From contig VICG01000014.1 in NCBI GenBank assembly GCA_008692225.1, positions 372,001 to 436,000 of the forward strand: DNA of 64,000 bases. The letters run 5' to 3'. Both the position numbers and the translations under genes were made by a program. Positions 24,671-36,623 of this stretch are shown here, piece after piece. Position 1 is the first letter of the stretch; each line of letters opens with the position of its first letter. The notes below the pieces were generated by a model. The model was not told the origin of the DNA. It ran no database searches and saw nothing but the letters and a program-made list of their open reading frames with translations. The stretch comes from Monilinia fructicola (lineage: Eukaryota > Ascomycota > Leotiomycetes > Helotiales > Sclerotiniaceae).

Positions 24671-24820
24671 GTTTGTGATCGAGGTTGTTCAGTTGTTCAA
24701 GAAGAGAAAGGTTGAGTAGACGCGATGGGATACTTGCGCAAGACGTGAATTGGCTCGATCACGTGTTTACGCGCATCTAGAGCCATCTTCGGAACCCTTC
24801 TCTCCTCTCTTCACGCGCTC
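24671..24820. promoter_or_regulatory. Upstream of fta4: three ACGCG cores
   Basis: Within 150 bases of the fta4 start there are three ACGCG words (24720-24724, 24769-24773, 24813-24817). ACGCG is the core of the MBF-type G1/S box. A CACGTG E-box-like word occurs at about 24759-24764. Cell-cycle control is plausible for a kinetochore gene but is only inferred. Confidence 0.3.
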
Positions 24821-26481
24821 CATAATGTCGGGGCTCTTATATATTTGACGGACTCGTGATTTTAGAATTTCCTTATCAAATTGAACTTAAGTACATTATC
24901 CGGCCTGATCAATTCTTTCCACCCTGCTGCAATCATTTCAAGCATTACTATATATATAGCTACACGTGGAATAGATGACGGCGATTGGCATAGTAGCCCA
25001 AAATTGACCTCGAGCTCGAATATTTTATATATCATCTTTATAAAGTGTGGAGATCTATTTCATGAATAATATCAGAATTCATAAGTAACTCAACTTCAGC
25101 TCATCCTGAGCTCATGACAAGTGACACAATTGGTTGGCCTTACCCATAGAATGTCAATTGACATTGTGGCTCCCAACAAATGAGAACTTTTCAGATGTGG
25201 CTTTCATACTTTTCCATCCAGGGATACATGGATCGGGCGAGCTGCCGAACTGAAGTAGAGATTTAAATCTTGATATTACATGGAAGACACGGCACAGGAC
25301 GCCTCAGAATACCACGGCCGATCTTCATGCTTACATGCATCTATGTCCCAGCCCGTATGGAAGCTCATGATCAATCATGAAGAAACGAGTTATCGGGCTA
25401 TTATGCTTGACGAACACGAAAAGCATATATACAAAAGCTGGTATCGTGCTCCGTGAAGATCCCTGTCAATCGGGAGGACGATGATTTCCACTCAAATCTT
25501 TCTACGTCCCCCTGCTCGCTCAATAACCTTGTCATATCGAGTTCTCGCTTGGAGTCCTTGCTGGAGAGATGTAGGTTCCAGCCTGAGCAGATCGCGTTTG
25601 ACTAGTGTAGAAGGGAGCGGTAACCGAACGCCCCATAGTCATGGTATGTGAGCCTAGACTATTTCAAAATCATATATCTTTCGCGAGATCAATCCGCTAG
25701 CCAATGCGAGTTGGCGAGAATCTGGGGAAAAGCTTCACCGTGATCCGCGATATATATATCGAACCTTGGAAAGATATAGTTTTCTGTAAGGCCCTTAACC
25801 TGGCATAGCAATAGGATGTCACCGTTAAACAAATGTCAAGAGAAACGAGCATTATTGGAAATGGAGATGCAGGAGCAAAGTACCTGTGGTCATCTTAAAA
25901 CATACAGGAGATGTCTTGAAATTATCTTGAAAGCATTGTGGCTTTATGATCTACTGGCACTCATTCCAGATACGAGAGAATGAAGACTTTTAACCGGGCC
26001 TTTTACCCCTTGATCGTGGATCTTAATCGTGGATCTCTATATAAAGTTATCGGCATTCACTTCCAGCTAGCCATAGGTAAAGTTTAATACAATTTTGAAC
26101 CAGGCAGTATATCATATGGCTAATCCTGTGGTTGGGATTTATAATATTGCTTCGAATCAAGGTTGGTGCATGAACTAAGATGAAGACTGGAAATTTCAGA
26201 GCCAATGGATCACTCAACTGGTCATGAGAAGACCCAAGCCATCCCGCTCCTCAAATGTAGAAGCTGAAAATCCCAGTTTTTAAGAGTCAAGATCGTATAT
26301 GCCTTGTTATTATGGGTGCTCAAGCAAAAGGCAGCCAGAGATAGAGGGGAGAGGGGGAGGGGGATAAAAGGGAGTGAATATTCCATTTGAATCATATTCC
26401 ATTCTTCATCACTGACAAACACATCGCCACAGATTTATCTACCAACTTCTCAATTCCACTCCAATCCAATTTTAACCAAGC
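24821..26481. other. Intergenic region, nothing recognised
   Basis: No convincing frame was found on either strand over about 1.66 kb. A purine-rich stretch GGGGAGAGGGGGAGGGGGATAAAAG at about 26347-26370 ends in a TATA-like GATAAAAG, some 110 bases before the hydrophobin-like start, and may be its core promoter. Confidence 0.5.
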
Positions 26482-26984
26482 ATGCATTTCCATTCCATAC
26501 TCTCTCTTGCATCTATTGCAGCCACCTTTGTCGCAGCAATACCATCCCCACTCTCAGTCGACAGCCCAAACCCCCTCGAAAAGAGACAAGCAAGTAAATT
26601 CTGCACCACACTAACATTCACCAACCCATACTGTGGTGTTCCCCAAGTAGACGTTGCAAACATAGTTTTCGCCGCCAGTTCATGCGTCGGTAAGTAACGC
26701 CTCGCCCATGCCCATGCCTTCCCCATACGCTACGCACAACCACCACACGCGAACAACTAACAACATCTCCCAGAGGTACCCGGGGGAGCCACCGTCGCCA
26801 CCATCCAGGAATTCGGCAGCATCTGCTACGCTCTTAATAAAATCCCGCTGTGCTGCAATCTGGTTGTACGTACTTCCCAACTCGCTACCTTCTCCCTTGC
26901 CTTGAATCGTTGTCGCTGGACCTGACTGTCATCCCGGGATAGGTTAATGGCTTTGCGACTTGCAGCGAGGCAGTCCAACACTAG
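26482..26984 (+). CDS. Hydrophobin-like small secreted protein
   Basis: Three exons (26482-26689, 26774-26865, 26943-26984) give 113 residues in phase. The introns start GTAAGT and GTACGT and end CCCAG and GATAG, and the second has a CTGAC branch site. Residues 1-20 form a signal peptide (ILSLASIAATFVAAI), and a KR at about 33-34 could be a Kex2-type cleavage site. The mature part has seven cysteines in a class II hydrophobin-like order. C-x9-C comes first, but the usual CC doublet is CG here. A single C, then ICYALNKIPLCC (C-x8-CC) and finally NGFATC follow. The second half matches class II hydrophobins well; the first half has longer spacing and lacks one cysteine. Hydrophobins coat aerial hyphae and spores at air-water surfaces. 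With an odd cysteine count this is best called hydrophobin-like. Confidence 0.7.
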
Positions 26985-28512
26985 AGGGATGCCCTCCACG
27001 ATGTCTCGGGATGTGGCGGTGAGGATTCCGTGGGTGGTTCAACACACTTGGTGATATTCCGATGGTGAAATATTGTGCATGGAGGGGGGAGAGGGAATTT
27101 ATTTTTTATTGTGTTGTGGGGCATGCACTCTCTGTTGTTTGGATTCGCAAAGTAGTGGAGTGGAAGAGCATGTTTATCATCATCATGCTATGCCAGGTCG
27201 TTCGCTTCTCTTCTTATGTAGTATGTGGTTGTTGACGCATGCCACTATATCTATATCATACAAATATACAAACAACTACAGTATTATTTCCAATGGATCA
27301 TCGTTTAACCCCCCCCCCCCCAGAGCTTCTTTACTTATTTACCATCGCACTATCTCAGTCCAGTACGCACTTCACAGTATCCCTATTGTAAAAATGGCAG
27401 AATGATCTCATGACCAATTCCACCACTTGTCTCCCCCTTTCTCCCCGGCTTTTCCTCCCCCTTTCCCTCTTCCCCATTTTCTAAACTCTGACCAAGCCCA
27501 AGTACTCATAAACCCACACCGGAAACCCCACTTAACCACCCAATCACTTCACAGCCCCGCCCCGCCCCCGCCCCGGGACCCTTCTACCCTTCCTCCATAC
27601 CCTCCACAAGCCCCCAAGAACCCCCCCCCCCAAACCCAAATTCAAAACCGATCCCCGATTAATCAACACCGCCAAATGCATACAGCAGTACACAACGAAA
27701 TCCATACATAAAAACCCCTCTCATCCCAATATTCCCGCAAGGACACTCGAGCAGATGAAGACTTACCCTTCGGAATGTCAACACGCTCCCCAAACCCCCA
27801 GCCAACGGAAAGATTTCCGGATTCTCGCCCACGACTCACGACTCAGTTATCACGGGGCGGGAGCGAAAAATTCCCCTTAGATATCGAGTTTGTGGATTTG
27901 TCTGTGCAAAGTTCAACATCACCATGCATCTGGATGAATTAATCTCCCGAGTAAGCTGTGAGCTCGAGATTAGCTAAACCATATGCGTGGCATAATGCAA
28001 GATAGGCCCAAGAAAATAATTTCGAGACGCGCTATCTGAGGTGGAGATGTGGAGGTAAGTACGATAAGAATAATACTGTCCACAAAGCAGCACTATCAAC
28101 GCAAGTTCTACAAACTTTCATGGGCGATACAAAAAAAATGGCGCAAAATTGGATCGACAACCGGACCTGCAGAGGGAAATGAGTATCTTTTCACAAGAGG
28201 AGCGGGATTCGAGTTATCGTGGGTGGCTTCATGGCCACCACTCTTTTGATCGGGGTGGTTGCGGTGATCTTACATCGGCGGCAAAGGCGGGTGAAAAATC
28301 GGACGAGGAAGTCTGGAGAGTACTAAAGAGCCGAAATAGATTGAAGACCAGTTCGAGCAAAACTTGCGGAAATTGACGATCCTGTAGAACTGAAATGCAG
28401 GGATTTAAACCAACTCCCAGATAACAATAATGTGAAGAGTCCCAGACAGTTGCAAGAGGTGATAAACAGACCACAAAAATGGTAGAGGGGATTGAATAAC
28501 AGTCGATGGCCT
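26985..28512. other. Intergenic region with C-rich tracts and a possible membrane exon
   Basis: C-rich and poly-C stretches occur at 27308-27322 and 27540-27640. They produce proline-rich chance frames. At 28183-28326 (+) one frame stays open and reads a single hydrophobic helix (VIVGGFMATTLLIGVVAVIL) followed by a basic stop-transfer stretch (HRRQRRVKNRTRKSGEY) and TAA. This is the pattern of a last exon of a one-span membrane protein. No upstream exon could be joined, so it may be a relic. Confidence 0.4.
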
Positions 28513-30750
28513 TTATCTTTTAGGCTGCTTGCAAGCCTTGAGCGGCTTCGATTGTTTCTTCGCCACTCGTTGCCTTTCTTTCTCGGCGGGTTCAACGACC
28601 AATGTCTTGAATACATCATCGTCTCGATGCGTCAAGTTTTTTTCACCTAGATTTGTGTTAATGGAGACTCGTACTCTAGACTGTAGGGCTCACATACAAA
28701 ATTCGGTATATGCTAATTTGAGTTCTGAGAAAGTATTTGCAAGCAACGGTACATCTGGTGCTACTCTACCAGCAGCTTCGGCTTCCCAATCTGTCGTCAA
28801 TGGTGTATTGTCGCCCCGGCAAAGGGTGCTGAATGCAACAGCCAATTGCCTGTACATAAAACCACACTGCTCAGATCGTTTTTGAGGATCTGTCCTGCCG
28901 GGATGAATGCAATTCTTGAGATCTTCATCAGTTTCGCATCTGGGAAGGTTAGATCTCAATGCAATTCGCACCACTCGTTCCCGATAGAAGAGCATCAACC
29001 TCAATAAACATATGCCGGCGATGACGCGAGTTTGCTTGCTGCCTCCAGATTTCTTGCACAGGTTCTCAATTTCAGAAAAAAAGTATTTCTCAGCTTCCTC
29101 CAGACCCTCAGAAGCCTTGAGCCGAACCTGCTCACGAACGGTGTCTGGAGAGAAAGTATCATTAATCGTGTTGACTACGTCAAGCTGAGCATAGGGGTGG
29201 CAATGTATATTCGCGACTCCATAGAAGACGAGGCTGTTTAAGCTCGTGATCCGGAACGCAGCATTACATAAACATGCCTGCAGTTGGTTAATCGATGACC
29301 CGATATTTGAGAACCAGTATGACTCACCAAAGGTGATCCAAAATATTGTTTACAATAGATGTAGATGAACTTATCCAAGATGTGTGTTATTTTACCGGAG
29401 TGACTCTCAGGAGAGGACAGGAGGATTTCTCGACCAAAGAAATCTAGCTCGTCTATGGTAGGCAGTGACTCTGGCACAACAAGATATGTCTTGTCGCGTA
29501 AAGTCTTGTGCGTTATATAAACACCATTTACTTTCGTCAGACTTCTCCACCTGCAGAGATCTGCAGACCTGCAAACCATTACCTTGCAAGGGAGTGAACG
29601 ACAAGGAAAGTTTGCCATGGAACAATCAGCTCGAAGTTCAACGTTTGCTCCGTGGCCTTCAAGCGCACGAAGTAGCTGATAAACCTGCTCTTTGCCGGAA
29701 GTGAGTAGCCTTGTTTGAACATCTATACTGGTCAGTATTATGGTCTGCGCATTCAATAATTTAGCTTACCTCTGACTCCAAGGTAAACATCTTTCAATTT
29801 GTGTCGAATGCAGATTTGTCGAGCCATAAGGGGATCGCCAGCTAGTTTAAGACATCGACCACAAATGCCATCGGCAGTACACTAAATCATTAAAATTTTG
29901 ATAAAACTCTGACATGATAACTAAACATACCTCGACTTTACGTGCTCGACAGCTCTGACACGCCCCAACTTGACGGACTAAATGGACTTTCAATTTCTCT
30001 TTTCGATTGAATTCCTTTCTTTTTCCTCTTAGGCGCCTTCACTCCACTATGAAAATCGATCAAACAATCTTCCATATTTCGGGGAGATGCCACGGCTGCC
30101 TGACTGGAGCGAGAAGTTGCCTGATCATCTGGAGTTGACCCATCTATGTGAGGCTCCGATGGCACTGGTTTGAGCACCTGACCTCTGAGCTGATCGCTAG
30201 ACAAATCCAATTCAATCACAGAAGTACCTGGGCCTCCTTCTTTGAGGAGGAGCTCACCAGGCTCATTGGAACATTTCTGTACCGTGAAGGAACTAACCTC
30301 TGATGCAGGGTCAGGTATTGGCTCGGATGACTCAAGGAATGATGTTATCCACTCATCCGCCTCGAAATGTGAAAGCGAACCATCGAAAGGATCACAGTTG
30401 TCAAAAGGAACATTTGTCGTACCTGACTCTGCAAATACCGTATTTGAGAAGTTGTTGTTCGCTGCATCAAAAGCCCAAGGATCATTGTCTGGCCCTGCTA
30501 CGCCTTGTAAAGGATACGCAGAGTGGAGATCCATTGTTTGCCACTGGGCATCTAGATTCTGATTAACCTGGAAGTACGTATCCGTATCAAAGGTTGAGCC
30601 CGAGAAAGCCAAGAATGACTCCAAGCCATCGGCCGGAGCATTTGCAATATCAAAAATTGGTTCCTGAGAATCTTGTGGGCCCTCGATCATCGTTCGGGGT
30701 AAGGCTCCATTGGTATCTGAGTCCATTATTTCGAATTGTGATTCTGACAT
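28513..30750 (-). CDS. Zn2Cys6 transcription factor, with one frame break
   Basis: Five exons are read: 30750-29931, 29881-29770, 29722-29328, 29277-28698 and 28646-28513. All introns have GT...AG ends and kept phase. Residues 1-240 are acidic and Asn/Ser/Pro-rich, likely an activation region. At about residues 245-262 comes a basic stretch ending KEFNRKEKLKVHLVRQVGA. Next is the zinc cluster ACQSCRARKVE-CTADGICGRC with the last Cys in ARQICIR, a C-x2-C-x6-C-x5-C-x2-C pattern with an unusually long final gap of 12. The rest (LEEAEKYFFSEIENLCKKSG and onward) is helical, of the type seen in this fungal regulator group. Between KRKKK and the EFNRKEK segment the frame shifts by one; a run of five A (plus strand T at 30020-30024) should be four. 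Repaired, the protein is about 679 residues. Target genes are unknown. Having the cluster in the middle is less common than at the N-terminus. Confidence 0.8.
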
Positions 30751-31220
30751 GCATGAAATATGCGGATGCAGATACGGATGCGGACGATAAAGTGATGAGG
30801 AAGAAAGATGGCAGAATAATCTAGCCTCTCAAACATATACGTATGCTACTGTAGGTAGCTATGAATGAAGTCTTCATGAAGTACGGATGGAATATCAACC
30901 GTTTCAATCACGAGTTATTAGTGGGGCGAAAATTTTATCGGACAACGCCCGTGATTATGCAGAAACAGAAAGAAAAAGAAAAAGAAAAAGAAGACGAGAA
31001 AACAAGTAGATATACCGAAATAATGCCGTTAGGGCTGCTGTCGACGATGTTACAGTAATGTCATACAGTAGAAGCCCAGATGCAAAATATGTTATTAGTC
31101 TCTTCGATTATTGGTAGATGATTCTTGAAATTCTGTAGCATTGGATTGAGGATTAAAGGAAATTGTCTCCTGAGGTAAGGTTAAGGTTAAGGAGGCATAG
31201 CAAATATAAAACTGAATGAA

Positions 31221-31245
31221 TGATGATGATGATGATGATGATGAT
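31221..31245. repeat. (GAT)n microsatellite
   Basis: About eight perfect TGA/GAT units occur in a row. Confidence 0.9.
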
Positions 31246-31790
31246 ACGGTACGGAGTAGATCATGATGATCATCAATCGGATATATCGGACATCTCGGTT
31301 CATACCCGGAACAGGACACAGCTGGTTTACCCGAGCAAGAAGCCGACCAGTCGAGAGATGGGTTCTGAGTAGGTGTGAATAGAGAATAGAATAGCTACAC
31401 TGTCTAGACAATGTGAATAGAACTACCTACCATAGAAGGAAACTTCCTTCATGTAGAAGAAATGTTGACGTAAGGAGAGAACAGTTTTATCTTTCGAGCT
31501 AGCAGCGTCGCATAGACTATATGCAGATGTAGAGCGAGCTTAAATCAAGTAGGATTCTGTCTAAAGTTTAATATACGGAGTAAGTTCAATATAAATCAGT
31601 TTGGGTTGAAATTCAAGTAAATAACCTTGATCGTGATGGGAACTGTCCGCCAGTTAAGAGTCAGTACACTGCTGGACTAGAATATGTACCTCGCTACCAA
31701 TCTAGATTTATTTGGCAACCAAGATAGAGAAGATAGAGTACTCCGTACATAGAGTAGATAGAGTGAATAGAGAAATAGAGTAGATAAAAT

Positions 31791-31850
31791 AGACAAAACA
31801 GACAAAACAGACAAAATAGACAAAATAGACAAAATAGACAAAATAGACAG
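31791..31850. repeat. Nine-base tandem repeat (AGACAAAAY)
   Basis: About six and a half copies of a nine-base unit AGACAAAAC/T sit head to tail. On the minus strand they read as a chance repeat of Cys/Leu/Phe or Tyr/Phe/Val. They are preceded by related TAGAGTAGA units. The array is likely length-variable. Confidence 0.9.
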
Positions 31851-32940
31851 AGTAATGACTTGAGTACCCCTCTAGCAAGTAGATTAGATAGAGTAGAGTA
31901 CCGAACCACATACAGTTGATAGCATGCCTAGTAGGCCGAGTGTGCAGCTTCGTCTTAGTAATCACATCCGATGAAATACCAACCAACACATGATACAACG
32001 AACGGTTGGTTCTGCTCCGTAACCTTAGACCACTGCAATTTCGGAAGACTCCACATGCCAAGCTGTGAGAGAATATATAATTACATATCATATCCAGAAA
32101 TCCCATGGGTATACTGTAGGACCGCATATGGAGTCTACAATCCATAGGATTATGATATCAATAATTGCTTCAAGTTCTAGGAATATCAACCAACGATTTC
32201 AACCGCCAGGTGCAATGCAATTTACCCAAGCCTGAATGTTACGTTAGGTCCTTTCTAGGCGTCTCTCCCAAGCCCAACATTCATCTTTATGCTGTTGGCG
32301 AAAGCGAATACTATGAACCCGTATCATTGCGGGGTACCTAGGTAACGGGAAATCAAGACCAAGTCGTCATATGTATTATTTTGCGGGGTCCGTGGGGATG
32401 AAGACAGAATGAGGGGAAAATTAAGCAAATTGGGCCGCTGGATCTTGCGGATTCTTTCTTCCTACTGTAACCTAGGTAACCAACCTTCCAAGGTTACTTT
32501 AGGTAGATGGGTAGTAGTGGGAAGTAGCTTACTTTCAAACGATTAACCTTGATTCAATGGACGCATGAATGGCATTCATTGTACTATGCGAGTAAGGAAT
32601 TGTCAGTTAAACTTCTAATGATTTACCTCCTATTCCCCTTTCCTTCAAAAGCTTCAATGAAAGCTAATATGTATGTAGTGCGTTCGACGTCCTTTGCTAC
32701 TTTATATTTCATACCTAGGTTCACAATAAGTTTAGCTTTCTAGCAATCAAACTCTCCTTCGACTTGAAAAATTGGTTGTGCCTCTCTTTCATGAAGAGAG
32801 GTTGCTTCCGAGACACATGTGACGATTTTGACTTTATATAGGGGCGGATATCATTTAGAAATTTCTTGGCGAAGTCTTAATGCTTACTATCTTTGATCTT
32901 TTCAAATATTATAAAAGTGCTTTTTAATGTTTCAGTTAAT

Positions 32941-33446
32941 CAGCGAACCCTCGATATTAGAATCCTCGATATAGGAATAACCTCAACATAAGAATATAGA
33001 TCTCGGTCCTAATATGTCTTTGGTATGAAAATAATAAAGATATAAGGATTATTCTCAACTCCTCGCGGCTTAAAATATTCTTCAAGTTGAAAATCCTAAT
33101 ACCCCTATTATACCCCTGTATATTCTTCACAGACCAATCATATCGCTTAAATTTCCGAAGCATATGCTTAAATTTTTAAAGCACGTACTTGATTTTTCAA
33201 AATGTTTATTAAAATTTATAAAAATATCAAATACTAAAATACAATAATGAATTATAATATAAAATTCGAAAATTAAAGGGAAAATTGCTTATAAATAGAC
33301 TAATACTTTTAATTAGATCTAATTTAAGATTATGTTATTTTTTATACTTTAATGTTGTTTTTATATAAAGTTTCGATATAAGAGTACCTTAACATGTTCT
33401 TATGTTTAGGCCCCAAAAACGGTATTCTTATATCGAGGTTTTGCTG
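32941..33446. mobile_element. MITE-like element with pogo-type terminal inverted repeats
   Basis: The left end begins CAGCGAACCCTCGATATTAG. The right end, read on the opposite strand, begins CAGCAAAACCTCGATATAAG. The two match at 17 of 20 positions, and similarity continues a little further. Terminal CAG and a CCTCGATATAA core are typical of pogo/Tigger-type Tc1-mariner elements. A second pair of inner inverted copies (AACATAAGAA) lies at about 32982 and 33390-33410. The 506 bp between has no transposase frame and is very AT-rich. A TA follows the right end; the left flank does not match perfectly. It is best seen as a non-autonomous or decayed copy. Confidence 0.7.
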
Positions 33447-33695
33447 TATCTCCTATAAATCCGAATCCATAATCGCTACCGAGAAATTCTAACTTCAAAT
33501 AAAAGTTAGTCAAATTAGATTTTCATATACTGCAGTATATGGATCGTCGATAAAAGTCCGAATGGCATGTCTAGCGCAGCCCAATATCCTCAAGGTTACA
33601 CCCGTAGACATGCAAGATTCCATGTCGATCACGAGTGAATCCCAGAACCATTGCTCGCCCGCTTTCGTCCCTAGTCTTGGATTCAAGAGAAAGAA

Positions 33696-33703
33696 TATAA
33701 AAG
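33696..33703 (+). promoter_or_regulatory. TATA-like box of the GH31 gene
   Basis: TATAAAAG lies 43 bases before the GH31 start codon, a plausible core promoter distance for a short leader. Confidence 0.45.
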
Positions 33704-33745
33704 ATCGACAACTTCTCAGGACTTGGTTTTGTCAAGCTATTCAAA

Positions 33746-36623
33746 ATGATTAACATTGGACGCTTTTGGTTGTTGTTGACAGCAACCACTGTCTCAGCAG
33801 CAACTCTGGACTTCCAATCTCGTGCTACGAATACCGATACTAATTCTACACTTCCTCTCTCAGAATGTCCAGGTTATACAGCTTCTAATATCACGACAAC
33901 ATCATCAAGCCTTTCTGCAGACTTGACACTTGCTGGTCCTGCGTGTAACACCTATGGTACCGATTTGAAAAAATTGACCTTGAAAGTGGTTTATGAGACT
34001 GGTTAGCATACTTCCTCACTTGACTACCCTGTCTTGCTAACACATATAGAAAATCGCATCCATGTGGTCATTCAAGATCCTGAAAATGTTGTTTACCAGG
34101 TCCCGGAATCGGTTTTCTCGCGCCCTACTGAATCAACAGTCGACTCCAAAGATGCCAACATCGAATTTCATCATGTCAGCTCTCCATTCTCATTCTCAAT
34201 CACACGCGCAAAGACAGGCGAAGTTTTGTTTGATACATCCGCTGCTAGTCTTGTATTCGAATCACAATACCTGAGATTAAGGACGAAATTGCCTTCAAAT
34301 CCTAATCTTTATGGTCTTGGTGAACACTCCGATACATTTCGTTTGAACACCACAGATTACATTCGCACCTTATGGTCTCGTGATGCCTATGGAACTCCCA
34401 CAGGTACTAATCTGTACGGAAATCATCCAGTATATTTTGAGCATAGAACTGGTGGTACTCATGGAGTTTTCTTCTTGAATTCTAATGGCATGGATATAAT
34501 GATCAACAATACTAATGGAAGTGATCAATATCTTGAGTATAATACTCTTGGTGGTGTTTTTGACTTCTATTTCTTGGCCGGACCCGATCCAATAGAGCTT
34601 TCTCAGCAATATGCGCAACTCGTTGGCTTACCTACAATGATGCCTTATTGGGGATTTGGGTTTCATAACTGTCGTTATGGTTACCAGGATGCCTTTGCAG
34701 TGGCAGAAGTCATATACAATTACTCCAAGGCAGAAATTCCTCTGGAGGTTATGTGGACAGACATTGATTATATGGATGAGAGGAAGGTAAGGACTGCACT
34801 GCTTTATAAAAAGTATATACTGATGTCAAAAAGGTTTTCACCCTTGATCCTGAACGTTTCCCCTTGGAGATGATGCAAGATATCAATCACTATCTCCATG
34901 ACCACGATCAAAAACAAATTTTAATGGTTGATCCAGCTATTGCTTACCAGCAGTATCCTGCTTATCAAAATGGAGCTGCTGACGACGTTTTTCTCAAGCG
35001 ACAAAATGGTTCATTCTGGCTTGGTGTTGTATGGCCGGGAGTTACTGTATTTCCAGATTGGTTCGCTACAGGTGTGCAAGACTATTGGAACAATGAGTTC
35101 TCGACATTCTTCGATCCGACGAAGGGTGTTGATATTGATGGACTCTGGATCGATATGAACGAACCATCAAACTTCCCTTGTTATTTCCCATGTGACAATC
35201 CATACGCATCGGCAGTAGGGTACCCTCCAGTTCCCCCACCAGTCAGAACACCACCACGTCCATTACCTGGATTTTCTTGTGCATTCCAACCTTCAGGAAC
35301 AACAAATTGCACGGATGCAAGCAAAAGACGATCACTTCCAGAAAGAAATCTTAAGCCCATAGTCGATGCTAAAACGACTCCGGAGAAACGGGCATCAGGG
35401 CAACAACTAGGTTTTACCCGAAGAGATCTTCTCTTCCCTAAATACGCAATCCACAATGCTGCCGCATTTCTCCCCTCATGGAACGCCGCGGAAGGAGGAA
35501 TCTCCAACCAAACCGTCAACACAGACGTCATCCACCAAAATGGTCTCGCCATGTACGACACGCACAATCTCTACGGATCCATGATGTCCTATGCCTCATA
35601 CAACGCCATGGCAAATCGCAGACCCACCGAACGCCCCCTCATCATCACTCGTAGTACCTTTGCTGGGGCTGGCAGAAAAGTCGGCCATTGGCTCGGTGAC
35701 AATCTAAGTACATGGCTCCACTACCGCATGTCCATCCGTGGCATGCTCGCCTTCGCATCCATCTACCAAGTCCCCATGGTCGGAGCCGACGTCTGTGGTT
35801 TTGCAGACGACACCAACGAACAGCTCTGCGCGCGCTGGGCCACCCTCGGAGCTTTTGCACCTTTCTACCGCAACCACAACGGTTACCCCCCCTTCATCAG
35901 CCAAGAATTCTACCTCTGGCCCTCCGTCACCCAAGCCGCCAAAAAAGCCATCGACATCCGCTACCGTCTCCTAGACTACATCTACACCGCGCTCCACCGC
36001 CAAACTCTCACCGGCACCCCCCTCATCAACCCAACATTCTACCTCTACCCCCAAGATCCCTCCACCTTCGCTCTCGAAACACAATACTTCTACGGTCCCG
36101 CGCTCCTCGTCAGTCCCGTCATGGAGCAAGACTCCACAACAGTAGATCTCTACCTCCCCCAAGACCTCTTCTACGACTTCTACACCCACGCCCCGTTTCC
36201 GGCACCGGGTCGTTCATCCAAATCACAGGGCAAAACCTCACCGATATCCCGCTTCACTATCGCGGCGGCGTCATCGTTCCCCAGCGTATCGCGAGCGCGA
36301 TGACGACAACGGAGCTCCGGTCGAAGAATTTCGAACTCGTGGTTCCCGTGGGCAGGGACGGGACCGCGAGGGGAGAATTGTATCTGGATGATGGGGTGAG
36401 TACGGTGCAGGAGAAGTATTCGTTGGTGGAGTTTGTGTGGGACGGGAAGACGCTTGAGGTGGGGGGTCATTTTGGCTTTGATGCTGGGGTGAGCATTGAG
36501 CGCGTGGTGTTTTTGGGCCTGGGGAACGCGACGAGTGTGACGGCTGGTGTTAGGGATGAGAGGGGGGATGTGGTGGTCCAGGTCGGGAAGCCGTTGAGTG
36601 GGGGATTCTCGATTACGGTTTAG
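33746..36623 (+). CDS. Secreted GH31 alpha-glucosidase, with one frame break
   Basis: GH31 alpha-glucosidases release glucose from maltose, starch oligomers and similar alpha-glucans outside the cell. Exons are 33746-34001, 34050-34786 and 34834-36623, with introns of 48 and 47 bp in phase. Residues 1-19 are a signal peptide ([13 protein letters not shown]). The catalytic barrel includes [44 protein letters not shown] and [13 protein letters not shown] (nucleophile Asp438). [20 protein letters not shown], then VGADVCGF (acid/base Asp650) and FAPFYRNHN follow. Many N-glycosylation sites are present. A loop of about 80 residues after the nucleophile is Pro- and Lys/Arg-rich, as in other fungal members. 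At 36191-36194 four C occur where five would be needed; the natural C-terminal part ([14 protein letters not shown] to FSITV) is then read in another frame. Repaired length is about 927 residues. Without repair the protein ends at 36303, short of its C-terminal domain. Confidence 0.9.

Larger units (their letters stand above)
30751..32940. other. Intergenic region with microsatellites
   Basis: No gene is supported over about 2.2 kb. The region has a GAT run, a nine-base tandem array, an AAAGAAAAAG stretch at about 30963-30985 and several TACGGAGTA-type words (31243, 31573, 31739). The frames that run through these repeats are low-complexity artefacts. Confidence 0.6.

Noticed and set aside
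28640..28700. A second frame break in the Zn2Cys6 gene at the last intron
   Set aside because: On recounting, the exon ends with one extra T (phase 1) and joins cleanly, so no lesion is needed.
31708..31909. Minus-strand Cys/Leu/Phe repeat protein
   Set aside because: It comes entirely from the nine-base tandem repeat.
35712..36200. Plus-strand frame rich in Arg/His/Pro within the GH31 gene
   Set aside because: It is an out-of-frame shadow over the catalytic exon; only its end beyond 36195 is real, as the shifted C-terminus.
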